Source of the DNA: Bacteroidota bacterium
GTDB taxonomy: Bacteria > Bacteroidota > Bacteroidia > Chitinophagales > Saprospiraceae
Assembly: GCA_024642705.1 (NCBI GenBank)
Contig: JAHEAQ010000021.1
Coordinates: 1 to 59,177, forward strand
Reading direction: 5' to 3'
Length of the DNA stretch: 59,177 nt
Position 1 is the first letter of the stretch. Every line of letters starts with the position of its first letter. Under the pieces are notes generated by a model. The model made no database searches. It saw only the letters and a list, made by a program, of their open reading frames with translations, and was not told the origin of the DNA. Below, in pieces: positions 25,773 to 34,401 of this stretch. The position numbers were made by a program, and so were the translations under genes.

Positions 25773-27102
25773 GACTAAGCTGAAGATTTCTAAAGTATTT
25801 GTTCTAGATACATCCGTTTTACTTTTCGATCATAATGCCATCAATAACTTTGAAGAACATGATGTCATTATTCCAATAACTGTTTTAGAAGAACTTGATA
25901 ATTTCAAAACTGGTTCAGAAACGAAAAATTTCGAGGCACGCAGTATTGTTCGGATGTTAGATGAATTGTCCGGAGCTGAAGGTTTGAATACCTGGAAAAG
26001 CTTAGGAAAGAAAAAAGGGAGAATTAAGATTGCAGCTGCCCAAAAAAATTTAAAAACGGACGCTGAAGTAGTTTTTGGAAGTGGCAAAAATGACCATATT
26101 ATATTGAATGTAGCTTTAAGTTTTCATGAAAAATCTAAAACGAAGCAAATTGTATTGGTTACTAAGGATATTAATCTAAGATTAAAAGCCAAAGCTTTAG
26201 GTTTGATTTCTGAAGATTATTTGACTGGAAAGGTTGAAAATCTTGATGAATTGTCCGAAAATACACCTGAACTTCACAACCTTTCCGCTGAATTGATTCG
26301 TAATTTATATCAATTCAAATCCATCCCAGAAAATGGAATCTTAAATGGCAATAAAATTGCAAATGGCTATTATATTTTGAACAATTGCAAAGAATCAGCA
26401 CTAGCCAGATACGATGTTGAAACGGATACTTTGGAAAGAGTGGATAAATCATATGCATACGGAATTAAGCCAAAAAATTCAGGGCAGACATTTGCCATTG
26501 ATGCTTTGCTGAATGATAAGATTAAGCTAATTGCCTTAGAAGGAGTCGCAGGTTCTGGAAAAACATTGTTGGCACTTGCTGCTGCTTTGGAGCAGAAAGC
26601 AAAATTCGATGAGATTATTTTGTCGAGACCAATTGTTCCATTAAGCAATAAGGAAATTGGATTTCTACCTGGTGATGCAAACGATAAAATTTCTCCCTAC
26701 ATGCAGCCATTGTGGGACAATTTAAAATTAATAAAAGGCCAGTTTAAACAAAATGAAAGAAAACATAAGGCCCTTGAAAATTTACAGAATACTGGAGAAT
26801 TGACATTGACAGCATTAACTTTTATAAGAGGAAGAAGTCTTTCAAATGTTATTTTCATAATTGATGAAGCTCAGAATCTTACGCCCCACGAAATCAAAAC
26901 AATAATTACAAGAGCAGGAGAAGGAACTAAAATTATCTTCACAGGAGATATTTATCAAATTGATTCACCATACCTCGATGCCCATAGCAATGGTTTGAGT
27001 TATTTAATAGACAAATTCAAAGGAGAAAAAATCTTTGCTCACATAAAATTAGAAAAAGGAGAAAGATCAGAGTTGGCAAATCTGGCAAATGATTTATTAT
27101 AG
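25771..27102 (+). CDS. PIN-PhoH fusion ATPase
   Basis: A 443-residue PIN-PhoH protein (PhoH2/YlaK-type). The N-terminal PIN domain (about 8-150) keeps acidic residues D13, E40/E41, D108 and D133 expected for a metal-dependent ribonuclease. The PhoH P-loop ATPase (about 240-440) has Walker A GVAGSGKT at 258-265 and the Walker B/DEAQN box. Homologues couple RNA unwinding to RNA cleavage, and the whole enzyme is cytoplasmic. No antitoxin-like gene lies upstream, unlike some mycobacterial PhoH2 operons. The start ATG is part of a palindrome. It is a single-gene unit. Confidence 0.95.
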   Translation: MTKLKISKVFVLDTSVLLFDHNAINNFEEHDVIIPITVLEELDNFKTGSETKNFEARSIVRMLDELSGAEGLNTWKSLGKKKGRIKIAAAQKNLKTDAEVVFGSGKNDHIILNVALSFHEKSKTKQIVLVTKDINLRLKAKALGLISEDYLTGKVENLDELSENTPELHNLSAELIRNLYQFKSIPENGILNGNKIANGYYILNNCKESALARYDVETDTLERVDKSYAYGIKPKNSGQTFAIDALLNDKIKLIALEGVAGSGKTLLALAAALEQKAKFDEIILSRPIVPLSNKEIGFLPGDANDKISPYMQPLWDNLKLIKGQFKQNERKHKALENLQNTGELTLTALTFIRGRSLSNVIFIIDEAQNLTPHEIKTIITRAGEGTKIIFTGDIYQIDSPYLDAHSNGLSYLIDKFKGEKIFAHIKLEKGERSELANLANDLL

Positions 27103-27245
27103 ATTCATTCAAATGAGATCTTTTACAGTTTTCTGCAACCAATTTTTTATAAAAACTACCTGTTTTCTTTTTATAAATATTCAAAAGATTAAATTTCCAT
27201 TTTTCATTTTGAAAAAATTGGTGTAATCCGATTTTAAACTTATAA

Positions 27246-28802
27246 CTACAATTTGTTTTGGGTCACACCATTTGTCTTCATTTCTTCAATTGGTTTCTTA
27301 TGTTTATTAGAAACAGGATCATGGCGAACAGCAGAAACTTGCCAAGAAACTTTTAAGCCTTCTTTTCCACCTGCGATTTTAAATTTATTATTTTCAATTT
27401 GTTCAGAAATATAAACATTAGAAAAGCCACCAATACAAGTTAATTGATATGAAAAGTCAGTATTTAGTGCTTCAAACCAATTTGGTAATTCTACTTCTGC
27501 TTCCCCATTATCATCAAATGAAACGGTTCCATTGTATATTGTTCCCATTTGATCACTTTCGATACTATAATGTCTAAGTGTCTTATGTTCAGGATCCAAA
27601 GGATGGTCAATTACGAAATTTTTCACTTCAGCTTGTAGAATTCCATTAATCATCGCGTTGCCCTGCAATTGGAAGGCATATTCTGAAAATGGATTAGCAT
27701 TAGGTTCTATTGAAAAAATTTCAAGTTTATCGAAATTAATTAATGATATTCCATTTGCAAAAACCTCATGTCCTGCATGAAAGGAATTACCATCTTTATC
27801 TACCGAAAAAACTACTTCCCCGTTATCATTTCTCATTTCAAAATTTCCATCTTCAATTTCAACATTACCTCTAGTATGTGTGTTAATTCCAAAAAAGAAT
27901 TCCAATATTGGATCAACAGTAAATATAGGTTGACCATCAAGCCCAAGAATTTCTAGCCCTCCAGCAAATGTTTCAAATCCAGAATGATGTGAATTTCCAA
28001 ATGTATCCACCGAGAAAAGCACATCTCCATTTTCATCCACCATTTTAATTCCACCATTGGTAATGTCTAAATCTCCGTTAATCTCGATCCCTTCGTGAAA
28101 TATGACGCCTAAAAATGGATCTATATCTAAAATCGGAAAACCAAAAATATCTAGAATTGAAATACCACCATCAAAAACTTCTAATCCAGAATGATAAGAA
28201 TTACCATCCTCATCTATATAAAAAATTGTGTCACCTAAAAAATCTCTCATCACCAATTCTCCGTCATCAATTTTTAAAACATCTTTGACACAAATAGTAT
28301 CTACTTTCATTTTTATAACTTTTAATGTATCCACTCTTAATGTATCAATTCTCTTAATAGTATCTAAGGAAACTGTAGCAAATGAAGCTACTTTTGCTTG
28401 AATGGCTATTGGTACGGCTAGAATTGGAGCTTCGCCAATAAAAATAAAATTACCCGAGCCATCCATGTCCATATCAACTTTTAAAAAATGTTTTCTAATA
28501 ATCCATGGTATTGCATCAAATACCATACTTCCACCTGCAACATTTCCAGAACCAACTTCTAAATTTACCAAGCCCAAACTTGATGTAGTAGTTTCATGTT
28601 TTTCTATGTACAATTCATTACCGCCAGGTCCGTCCAAAATGGTAAATTGTATAATAACATTTTGATCTGCAATAATCGCATCATCTGCAGCTCTTACTAC
28701 TGCTTGATAATTGAATGTGCAAACAGGAGATAACGGGGAAGTTTGAGCCATTAATTGAAGTGACCCTAGAGTTATAGTAATAAGGCAAAGTAAAAATTTC
28801 AT
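27246..28802 (-). CDS. Secreted adhesin-like protein with three beta repeats
   Basis: A 518-residue exported protein. The signal peptide ends near LMAQ (residue 20). An N-terminal domain (about 25-140, FNYQAVVRAADDAIIADQNV...) is common to Bacteroidota secreted proteins. A linker rich in VDT/IDT (about 145-175) leads into three imperfect repeats of about 68-72 residues at 175-240, 241-312 and 313-381, each with a phrase like FSVDKDGNSFHAGHEVF. A conserved C-terminal domain (about 391-500, HPLDPEHKTLRHYSIES and SWQVSAVRHDP) ends the protein. It lacks a T9SS domain, and its layout recalls tail-fibre or tail-spike baseplate modules reused as a surface fibre. Export partner unknown; the next gene upstream encodes a T9SS protein and may be co-transcribed (38-base gap). 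Confidence 0.75.
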   Translation of the reverse strand: MKFLLCLITITLGSLQLMAQTSPLSPVCTFNYQAVVRAADDAIIADQNVIIQFTILDGPGGNELYIEKHETTTSSLGLVNLEVGSGNVAGGSMVFDAIPWIIRKHFLKVDMDMDGSGNFIFIGEAPILAVPIAIQAKVASFATVSLDTIKRIDTLRVDTLKVIKMKVDTICVKDVLKIDDGELVMRDFLGDTIFYIDEDGNSYHSGLEVFDGGISILDIFGFPILDIDPFLGVIFHEGIEINGDLDITNGGIKMVDENGDVLFSVDTFGNSHHSGFETFAGGLEILGLDGQPIFTVDPILEFFFGINTHTRGNVEIEDGNFEMRNDNGEVVFSVDKDGNSFHAGHEVFANGISLINFDKLEIFSIEPNANPFSEYAFQLQGNAMINGILQAEVKNFVIDHPLDPEHKTLRHYSIESDQMGTIYNGTVSFDDNGEAEVELPNWFEALNTDFSYQLTCIGGFSNVYISEQIENNKFKIAGGKEGLKVSWQVSAVRHDPVSNKHKKPIEEMKTNGVTQNKL

Positions 28803-28840
28803 TTTTTTTGATTTTTTGATTTTTAATATCGCTGACCGAT

Positions 28841-29314
28841 TTATTGGATTTTTATGATTTTTGCAAGGTGAACTACTTTATTGTTTTTTGTAATTTGTAA
28901 TACGTAGGGGGCTAATGGAAATGTATTCATAGGTATGATGAGCTGATTTTGAATCATCTTGGAGAAAATGATTTTACCGTTAATGTCTAATACATTGACT
29001 TTTAATTCATCTATAGAATCATCAATTTTAACTATTATATAGTCAGACGTCGGATTAGGAAAAATCTTTACTAGTCCAATAAATGCAGGTGTTTCAACCT
29101 TTGTTTCGATTGTTAATTTACTTTGTTGAACTCCTTGAGTTAGAATGGGATTGCTTCCAATGGTTGCAATAGAAAACTCCCCTAAGGTCCAGCTTACTTT
29201 AATCAGAGAATTTTCTTCTATGGAACCTGCATTAGAAATTACTTGAGGAGTAGATTTTTGGGCAGTTAATACAAATGGAAGTATTAAAATGAGAAATTGG
29301 AGAATGTATTTCAT
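28841..29314 (-). CDS. Short T9SS type A secreted protein
   Basis: A 157-residue protein made of a signal peptide (1-18, ending VLTAQ), a short strand-rich segment (about 20-75, ISNAGSIEE... SWTLGEFSIATI) and a T9SS type A domain (about 80-157, IFPNPTSDYIIV...APYVLQI). The first segment resembles the Bacteroidota module that carries WTLGE and TQG.QQ and precedes many sorting domains. It has no enzymatic motif. It is probably a small surface protein that partners the repeat protein downstream. Confidence 0.85.
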   Translation of the reverse strand: MKYILQFLILILPFVLTAQKSTPQVISNAGSIEENSLIKVSWTLGEFSIATIGSNPILTQGVQQSKLTIETKVETPAFIGLVKIFPNPTSDYIIVKIDDSIDELKVNVLDINGKIIFSKMIQNQLIIPMNTFPLAPYVLQITKNNKVVHLAKIIKIQ

Positions 29315-29430
29315 TTTTTTGGTTTTGAAAACTCCAAGTATGTTTTTTGAGATTATGTTTACACATTCGGAGATAAAAATTAAAATTAATTTTTTTCAGC
29401 TTTGAGATTTAAGATGATAAATCAGCTTTT

Positions 29431-29504
29431 GGAATGGTAAATTACAGGGATAATTATAAGTTAAATATTTTTTTAACAATTGTCAAGGAATAATTTACCA
29501 TTCC
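29431..29504. repeat. 74-base element with perfect 14-bp inverted ends
   Basis: GGAATGGTAAATTA (29431-29444) and TAATTTACCATTCC (29491-29504) are perfect inverted repeats around a 46-base AT-rich middle. No target duplication is visible. It lies in the 29315-29832 gap, where I find nothing else. It may be a transcript hairpin, a regulatory site or a very small non-autonomous insertion. Confidence 0.7.
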
Positions 29505-29832
29505 GGGTATATGGGCCATTTATAATGATACAACAAAGCCAAAAATTATTTTCAAGGCGTTATAATATGCTATACTTTGAAGAATGTAGGGGAAATAAGT
29601 ATTTTATATTTTTTTAAAACCTTATTTCAAGTTGTGATAATATTCTTACTAATGTTTAACTTCCAGCCTGAATTTTGATTTTCTTGGACTTTTTAAGAGA
29701 ATGCAAGAAATTAAAGTGAAACAAGATTTAAAGAGAAACTGTATCTTACAATTTGAGAGTTAAATGTTTATTCTACATGCTCGCACTTATAAAGACTATA
29801 TTTTCTCAATTTTTAACCAATTAATTAATTTG

Positions 29833-31605
29833 ATGAAAAGTAAACTTACTACGTCATTACTGGCGTTAAGCATTTTATTTATTTCATCTGCATTTATTCA
29901 AGCTCAGGATACAGACATTGTATTGTCGCATACTTATTATATTAATAAGGTCAACATTATCCAGAAGCCAGGGCAGATGATTGAAATGGGATCCATTATT
30001 ATTAAAAATGGAGTAATTATAGAAATTGGCAAGGATTTGGTCCCACCTCCTGATGCCATTATTGTTAAAGCAGATTCAATGTACCTTTATCCTGGATTTA
30101 TTGACGCATTCAATACGACAGGAATAAAAAAAGTGGAAGAGGATAGAAATGCTGCGAGACAAGGCCAACGTGGTGGTGGCGGAAATAATCCTCAAGTTCC
30201 CAATCCCGGAAATCCGCCTAATAACTTAGCTGGAATAACTCCAGAAAAAACTTTAAGTGAAGTGTTTGACAAAGATGCCAAATCGACAAAATCTTGGAGA
30301 GAAATTGGATTTACAGCAAGTTTTTCTTCTCCTGAAGGCGGTATGCTGCCAGGACAAGCGGCCCTGATTTTGCTAAATAGTAAAGATGCTGATGGATCTA
30401 TTCTAAAGCAAAATTTCGGAATTGTTGGAACTTTCGAGAACGCAAGAAGAATGTATCCTGCTACCATAATAGGAGTTATGGCTAAATACCGTGATTTATT
30501 CAGACAATCAGGATATTCATTAAAGCATGAAAATGATTATGCCGTTAATCCAGTTGGAATGACTAGACCTTCATATGATGCAAGTATCAGAGCATTATAT
30601 CCAATTAATTCTAAAAAACTCCCAATTTATTTTGAAGCAGAAAAAATAAAAGATGTTTCCAGAGCCTTGACTTTGCAGAATGATTTGGGATTTAATATGG
30701 TTTTGACGAATGTAAAACAAGGAGCGTTGCATGCCGATCAGATTAAGAATCTTGCTATTCCAGTGGTATTAAGTCTTGATATACCACAATCTGATGTGAA
30801 AAAACCTGAAGAAGGGGATAAAAAAAGCAAAGACGATTCAGATGCAAAAGGTAAAAAGGGGGAAGAAAAGTCGAAAAAAGAAGAAATGAAAGATCCTGAA
30901 ATAGAGGCGATGGAAGCAAGGAAGGAAGAATCAATCAAAGAATATCAGTCTCAAGCTTCTATTTTTTCATCTAAAGGAATAAGTTTTTCATTTTCGGGAA
31001 AAGATGTTAAAGAAAAAGATGTAAAGAAAAATTTAAAATCAATGATGGAGTATGGCTTGACTGAAGATCAAGTTTTAGCGGCTTTGACAATCAATCCTGC
31101 AAGTTTGCTAGGCGTTTCTAATATAATGGGAACTTTAGAAAAAGGGAAGATGGCTAATTTTTTCATATCAGATGGTCCATACTTTGAGGATGATTCTAAC
31201 ATCAAATATATTTTTGTTGAAGGAAATCAATTTGAAAATGAAGTTAAGGCCAAAAAGAAAAAACAAGATGGTGAAGAAACTACTAATTTAAATTTAGCAG
31301 GAACCTATAGTTATACCGTCGATGTCCCTGGAGATGAGAGAAAAGGCAAGTTGATTATCAAGAAAAATGGTAATACTTATACTGGTATTATCCAGAATGA
31401 TGGCAATGATGAAAGTGATATAGATAATCTTGAAGTGGATGGAAATAAAATTTCTTTTCCACTTGATATGAATATCGATGGTGGATCTTTGAAATTGTCT
31501 TTTAGTTTTGAAATAGATGGGGATGATTTAAAAGGCTCGGTTTCTGTAGACCAATATGGAACCTTCCCAATAAAGGGAGAGAAAGTATCCGGCCCAAATA
31601 ATTAA
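29833..31605 (+). CDS. Exported amidohydrolase-fold protein lacking the HxH motif
   Basis: A 590-residue protein starting at MKSKLTTSLL (29833). A longer frame to 29764 adds a tail that would spoil the signal peptide, which ends near IQAQD. The N-terminal part matches the TIM-barrel amidohydrolases (start of the barrel: YPGFIDAFNTTGIKK), but the position of the metal motif DAHxH holds DAFNT, so the two histidines are absent. A Gly/Asn/Pro-rich linker (GQRGGGGNNPQVPNPGNPPNN) and a Lys/Glu-rich segment interrupt the barrel. The C-terminal amidohydrolase signature (LTINPASLLGVSN...GTLEKGKMANFFIS) is kept, and a beta-rich tail (about 500-590) follows. It is probably not a standard metal hydrolase, and may serve as a partner of the intact neighbour. 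Confidence 0.8.
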   Translation: MKSKLTTSLLALSILFISSAFIQAQDTDIVLSHTYYINKVNIIQKPGQMIEMGSIIIKNGVIIEIGKDLVPPPDAIIVKADSMYLYPGFIDAFNTTGIKKVEEDRNAARQGQRGGGGNNPQVPNPGNPPNNLAGITPEKTLSEVFDKDAKSTKSWREIGFTASFSSPEGGMLPGQAALILLNSKDADGSILKQNFGIVGTFENARRMYPATIIGVMAKYRDLFRQSGYSLKHENDYAVNPVGMTRPSYDASIRALYPINSKKLPIYFEAEKIKDVSRALTLQNDLGFNMVLTNVKQGALHADQIKNLAIPVVLSLDIPQSDVKKPEEGDKKSKDDSDAKGKKGEEKSKKEEMKDPEIEAMEARKEESIKEYQSQASIFSSKGISFSFSGKDVKEKDVKKNLKSMMEYGLTEDQVLAALTINPASLLGVSNIMGTLEKGKMANFFISDGPYFEDDSNIKYIFVEGNQFENEVKAKKKKQDGEETTNLNLAGTYSYTVDVPGDERKGKLIIKKNGNTYTGIIQNDGNDESDIDNLEVDGNKISFPLDMNIDGGSLKLSFSFEIDGDDLKGSVSVDQYGTFPIKGEKVSGPNN

Positions 31606-31621
31606 TTAATAAAGAAAAAAA

Positions 31622-32962
31622 ATGAAAATAAATATATTCATCTTTTTATTACTTGTTGGAACTGTGCTAACAGCTCAGGATAAAGGTAATATTTTGATTA
31701 AAAATGGAACTGTGCTAACAGTAACAAAAGGCACACTTCAAAATACAGACGTACTTGTTATAGATGGTAAGATATCTAAAATTGGTAAAGGCCTTAAAGC
31801 GGGAAATGATGTTAAAGTTATTGACGCCACGGACCAATTTGTGATGCCAGGAATAATAGATGCGCATTCTCACATTGCTTTAGATGCTATTAATGAAGCT
31901 ACAGATCCAAGTACTGCCCATGTATGGGTTGGAGATGCTTTAGATCCTTTAGATGTGGGAATCTATAGAGCTTTAGCTGGTGGCGTCACCGCTTCACATG
32001 CAATGCATGGTTCTGCAAATGTAATCGGTGGTCAATGTGAAACCATCAAACATAGATATGGAACTTTAGATCCTGAGGACTTGAGAATGGTTGGAGCTCC
32101 AAGGACCATAAAGTTTGCTCTTGGAGAAAATCCGATGAGAGTTCATGGAGAAGGAAATAATATAGTGCCAGCTACAAGGATGGGTGTTGAACAAGTCATT
32201 AGAAGATCTTTTACTGAAGCACGACAGTACATTAAAGATTGGGATGAGTACAATTCAGGCAAAACTAAAGTGCCACCTAAGTATGATTTAAAAACGGAAA
32301 CTGTAGCCGATATTTTGAAAGGTGACATCATTATCCATTGCCATTCCTATCGAGCAGATGAAATTTTAATGTTGATGAATGTTTGTAAGGATTTTGGCGT
32401 TAAAAAATTGTGTTTCCAACATACCAATGAAGGTTTCAAAGTAGCCCCAGAATTGGCAGCTTTTGGAGCTGGCGCATCCGTTTTTGCAGATTGGTGGGCT
32501 TATAAATTTGAAGTATATTATTCTACAGCATATAACGCTGCCATATTAACTAAAAATGGAGTTACAACATCCATTAATTCAGATTCAGGTGAATTAATAA
32601 GGCACCTTTATCATGAAGCAGCAAAGACACAAAGATATGGAGGATTAAGTGATGAAGAAGCTTTATCCTTAATCACAATCAATCCTGCCAAACAATTGGG
32701 CATTGATTCTAGAGTTGGTTCTTTAGAAGTTGGAAAAGAAGCAGATATTGCTATTTTTAGCCATCATCCTTTGTCCATTTATGCAATCCCTCAACTTACA
32801 ATTGTAGATGGAATTATAAGATTTGATCTTAAGAATGATAAGAAAGATATGCGATTGGACATAGATCCAGAGGAAAAAATAACAATTTTTTACGAACAAA
32901 ATCGTCATCATGAAAATGATGGATGCATGAGAGATGCATTCGAATTATTCGAGAAAAAATAA
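31622..32962 (+). CDS. Exported amidohydrolase with intact HxH motif
   Basis: A 446-residue secreted member of the amidohydrolase superfamily. The signal peptide ends near LTAQ (18). The metal ligands H82 and H84 sit in DAHSH; further conserved His and Asp residues occur in IIHCHSYRADE, LCFQHTNEGF and INSDSGE, as expected for a binuclear or mononuclear metal site. The C-terminal signature LITINPAKQLGIDSRVG... is present. It is the middle of three adjacent amidohydrolase-like genes, 16 bases after the first. Substrate unknown: cyclic amides, peptides or amidated sugars are all possible. Export makes a nutrient-scavenging role likely. Confidence 0.9.
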   Translation: MKINIFIFLLLVGTVLTAQDKGNILIKNGTVLTVTKGTLQNTDVLVIDGKISKIGKGLKAGNDVKVIDATDQFVMPGIIDAHSHIALDAINEATDPSTAHVWVGDALDPLDVGIYRALAGGVTASHAMHGSANVIGGQCETIKHRYGTLDPEDLRMVGAPRTIKFALGENPMRVHGEGNNIVPATRMGVEQVIRRSFTEARQYIKDWDEYNSGKTKVPPKYDLKTETVADILKGDIIIHCHSYRADEILMLMNVCKDFGVKKLCFQHTNEGFKVAPELAAFGAGASVFADWWAYKFEVYYSTAYNAAILTKNGVTTSINSDSGELIRHLYHEAAKTQRYGGLSDEEALSLITINPAKQLGIDSRVGSLEVGKEADIAIFSHHPLSIYAIPQLTIVDGIIRFDLKNDKKDMRLDIDPEEKITIFYEQNRHHENDGCMRDAFELFEKK

Positions 32963-32989
32963 TTTGGAAATTTAATTAAAGAAAATAAT

Positions 32990-34264
32990 ATGAATAAATA
33001 CATAAATTTAGTCATCGCCATCTTTTTGGGCTTCAGCATACAAGCTCAGCAAGTCACAAAATCAGTTTTTGGCACCTTTTTACTAAAAGGGGCAACGATT
33101 CATACAGTTACTAAAGGAAATATTGTTGGTGATGTTTTAATAGAAAATGGAAAAATTAAAAATGTAGGTTCCAACATTTCGGCTCCTGCTGCAGCCACTG
33201 TCATAGATTGTGCTGGAAAACATATTTATCCTGGTTTGATTGATGCAGGTACAAAGGTAGGATTGAGTGAAGTGAGCTCAGTTTCATTGACTAATGATTT
33301 CAGTGAAATTGGAAATCTTACACCTCAAGTTCAGGCGCTCACAGCTGTGAATCCAAATTCAGCCATTATTCCTGTTACACGGGTGAATGGTGTAACTACT
33401 GTAATAGCTGCGCCTTCAGGTGGTCTCTTTTGTGGAACTGCAGCATTAATTAGTTTAATAGGTTATACTCCTGATCAAATGTATGCAGGATTTAAAGGTA
33501 TAGTTATGAACTACCCGTCTTCAGGAAGAAGAGGCAGATTTGATAGGCGAACAGATGAAGATATAAAGAAGGATGCAGATAAAGCTCTGAAGAATTTGAA
33601 TGATATCTGGGAAAAAGCGATTGAATATACAAAAATGAATTCTACAAAAGCAGTCACTACATTTAACCCTGAAATGGCGGCCTTAATGCCGGTAGTCGAA
33701 GGGAAGATGACTTTAATGATTGAAGTTAACGGGAAAGATGATATTAAAGCTGCATTAGCCTGGATTAAAGAGAAAAAAGTAAAAGCAATTTTAACGGGAG
33801 TAACAGAGGGCTATAAGGTTGCAAAGGAGATTGCGGAATCTGGAGTGCCTGTGATAACAGGACCAATACTTTCTGTTCCTTCAAGCAGCGCTGCAGCATA
33901 TGATGCTAGTTATACCAATCCTGGCATTATGCAAAAAGCAGGTGTGAAGGTTTCGATTCGAACTGATGACACCGAAAATGTTAGAAATTTACCATTTAAT
34001 GCAGGATTTGCTGCAGCGTATGGAATGGGTACTGAAGAAGCACTTAAAGCAGTTACCATTAATACAGCTGAGATTCTAGGTGTTTCCGACAAATATGGAA
34101 GTATTGAAACAGGTAAAATGGCAAGTCTATTTGTCTCTGATGGAGACCCTTTTGAAACGAAAACTCAGATTAGTCATCTCTTCATCAATGGATGGAATGT
34201 ACCTATGGAAAGTCGACATACCTTATTATACAACGAATTTTTGAAAAGATCTCCAGGTCTCTAA
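32990..34264 (+). CDS. Exported amidohydrolase-fold protein with altered metal motif
   Basis: A 424-residue protein with a signal peptide (ends IQAQQ). It has the barrel start IYPGLIDAGTKVG, again without the HxH (DAGTK for DAHSH), but keeps an Asp in SIRTDDTE and the C-terminal signature TINTAEILGVSDKYGSIETGKMA. It is more like the first gene than the second in this loss. It follows the second gene by 27 bases, so the three are likely one operon. The set looks like one catalytic subunit flanked by two degenerate ones, perhaps forming a heteromer, but that is inference. Confidence 0.85.
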   Translation: MNKYINLVIAIFLGFSIQAQQVTKSVFGTFLLKGATIHTVTKGNIVGDVLIENGKIKNVGSNISAPAAATVIDCAGKHIYPGLIDAGTKVGLSEVSSVSLTNDFSEIGNLTPQVQALTAVNPNSAIIPVTRVNGVTTVIAAPSGGLFCGTAALISLIGYTPDQMYAGFKGIVMNYPSSGRRGRFDRRTDEDIKKDADKALKNLNDIWEKAIEYTKMNSTKAVTTFNPEMAALMPVVEGKMTLMIEVNGKDDIKAALAWIKEKKVKAILTGVTEGYKVAKEIAESGVPVITGPILSVPSSSAAAYDASYTNPGIMQKAGVKVSIRTDDTENVRNLPFNAGFAAAYGMGTEEALKAVTINTAEILGVSDKYGSIETGKMASLFVSDGDPFETKTQISHLFINGWNVPMESRHTLLYNEFLKRSPGL

Positions 34265-34270
34265 AATTAA

Positions 34271-34310
34271 AAATGAATCCATCTTTATAGGAAGGTGGAT
34301 TCATTTTTTC
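34271..34310 (+). terminator. Terminator of the amidohydrolase operon
   Basis: AAATGAATCCA (34271-34281) pairs perfectly with TGGATTCATTT (34296-34306), then TTTTC. It starts seven bases after the stop codon of the third gene. Confidence 0.85.
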
Positions 34311-34401
34311 TTTGTGATAATCCCAATATTTATACTTTCGAAAATGTTTCGGATAAAAGAAATTGTTGAAACAAGATGCCTTGAATAAAAATAAACTAAG
34401 C

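Noticed and set aside
29764-29832. N-terminal extension of the first amidohydrolase gene
   Set aside because: Adding 23 residues would place the signal peptide internally, so the start at 29833 is preferred.
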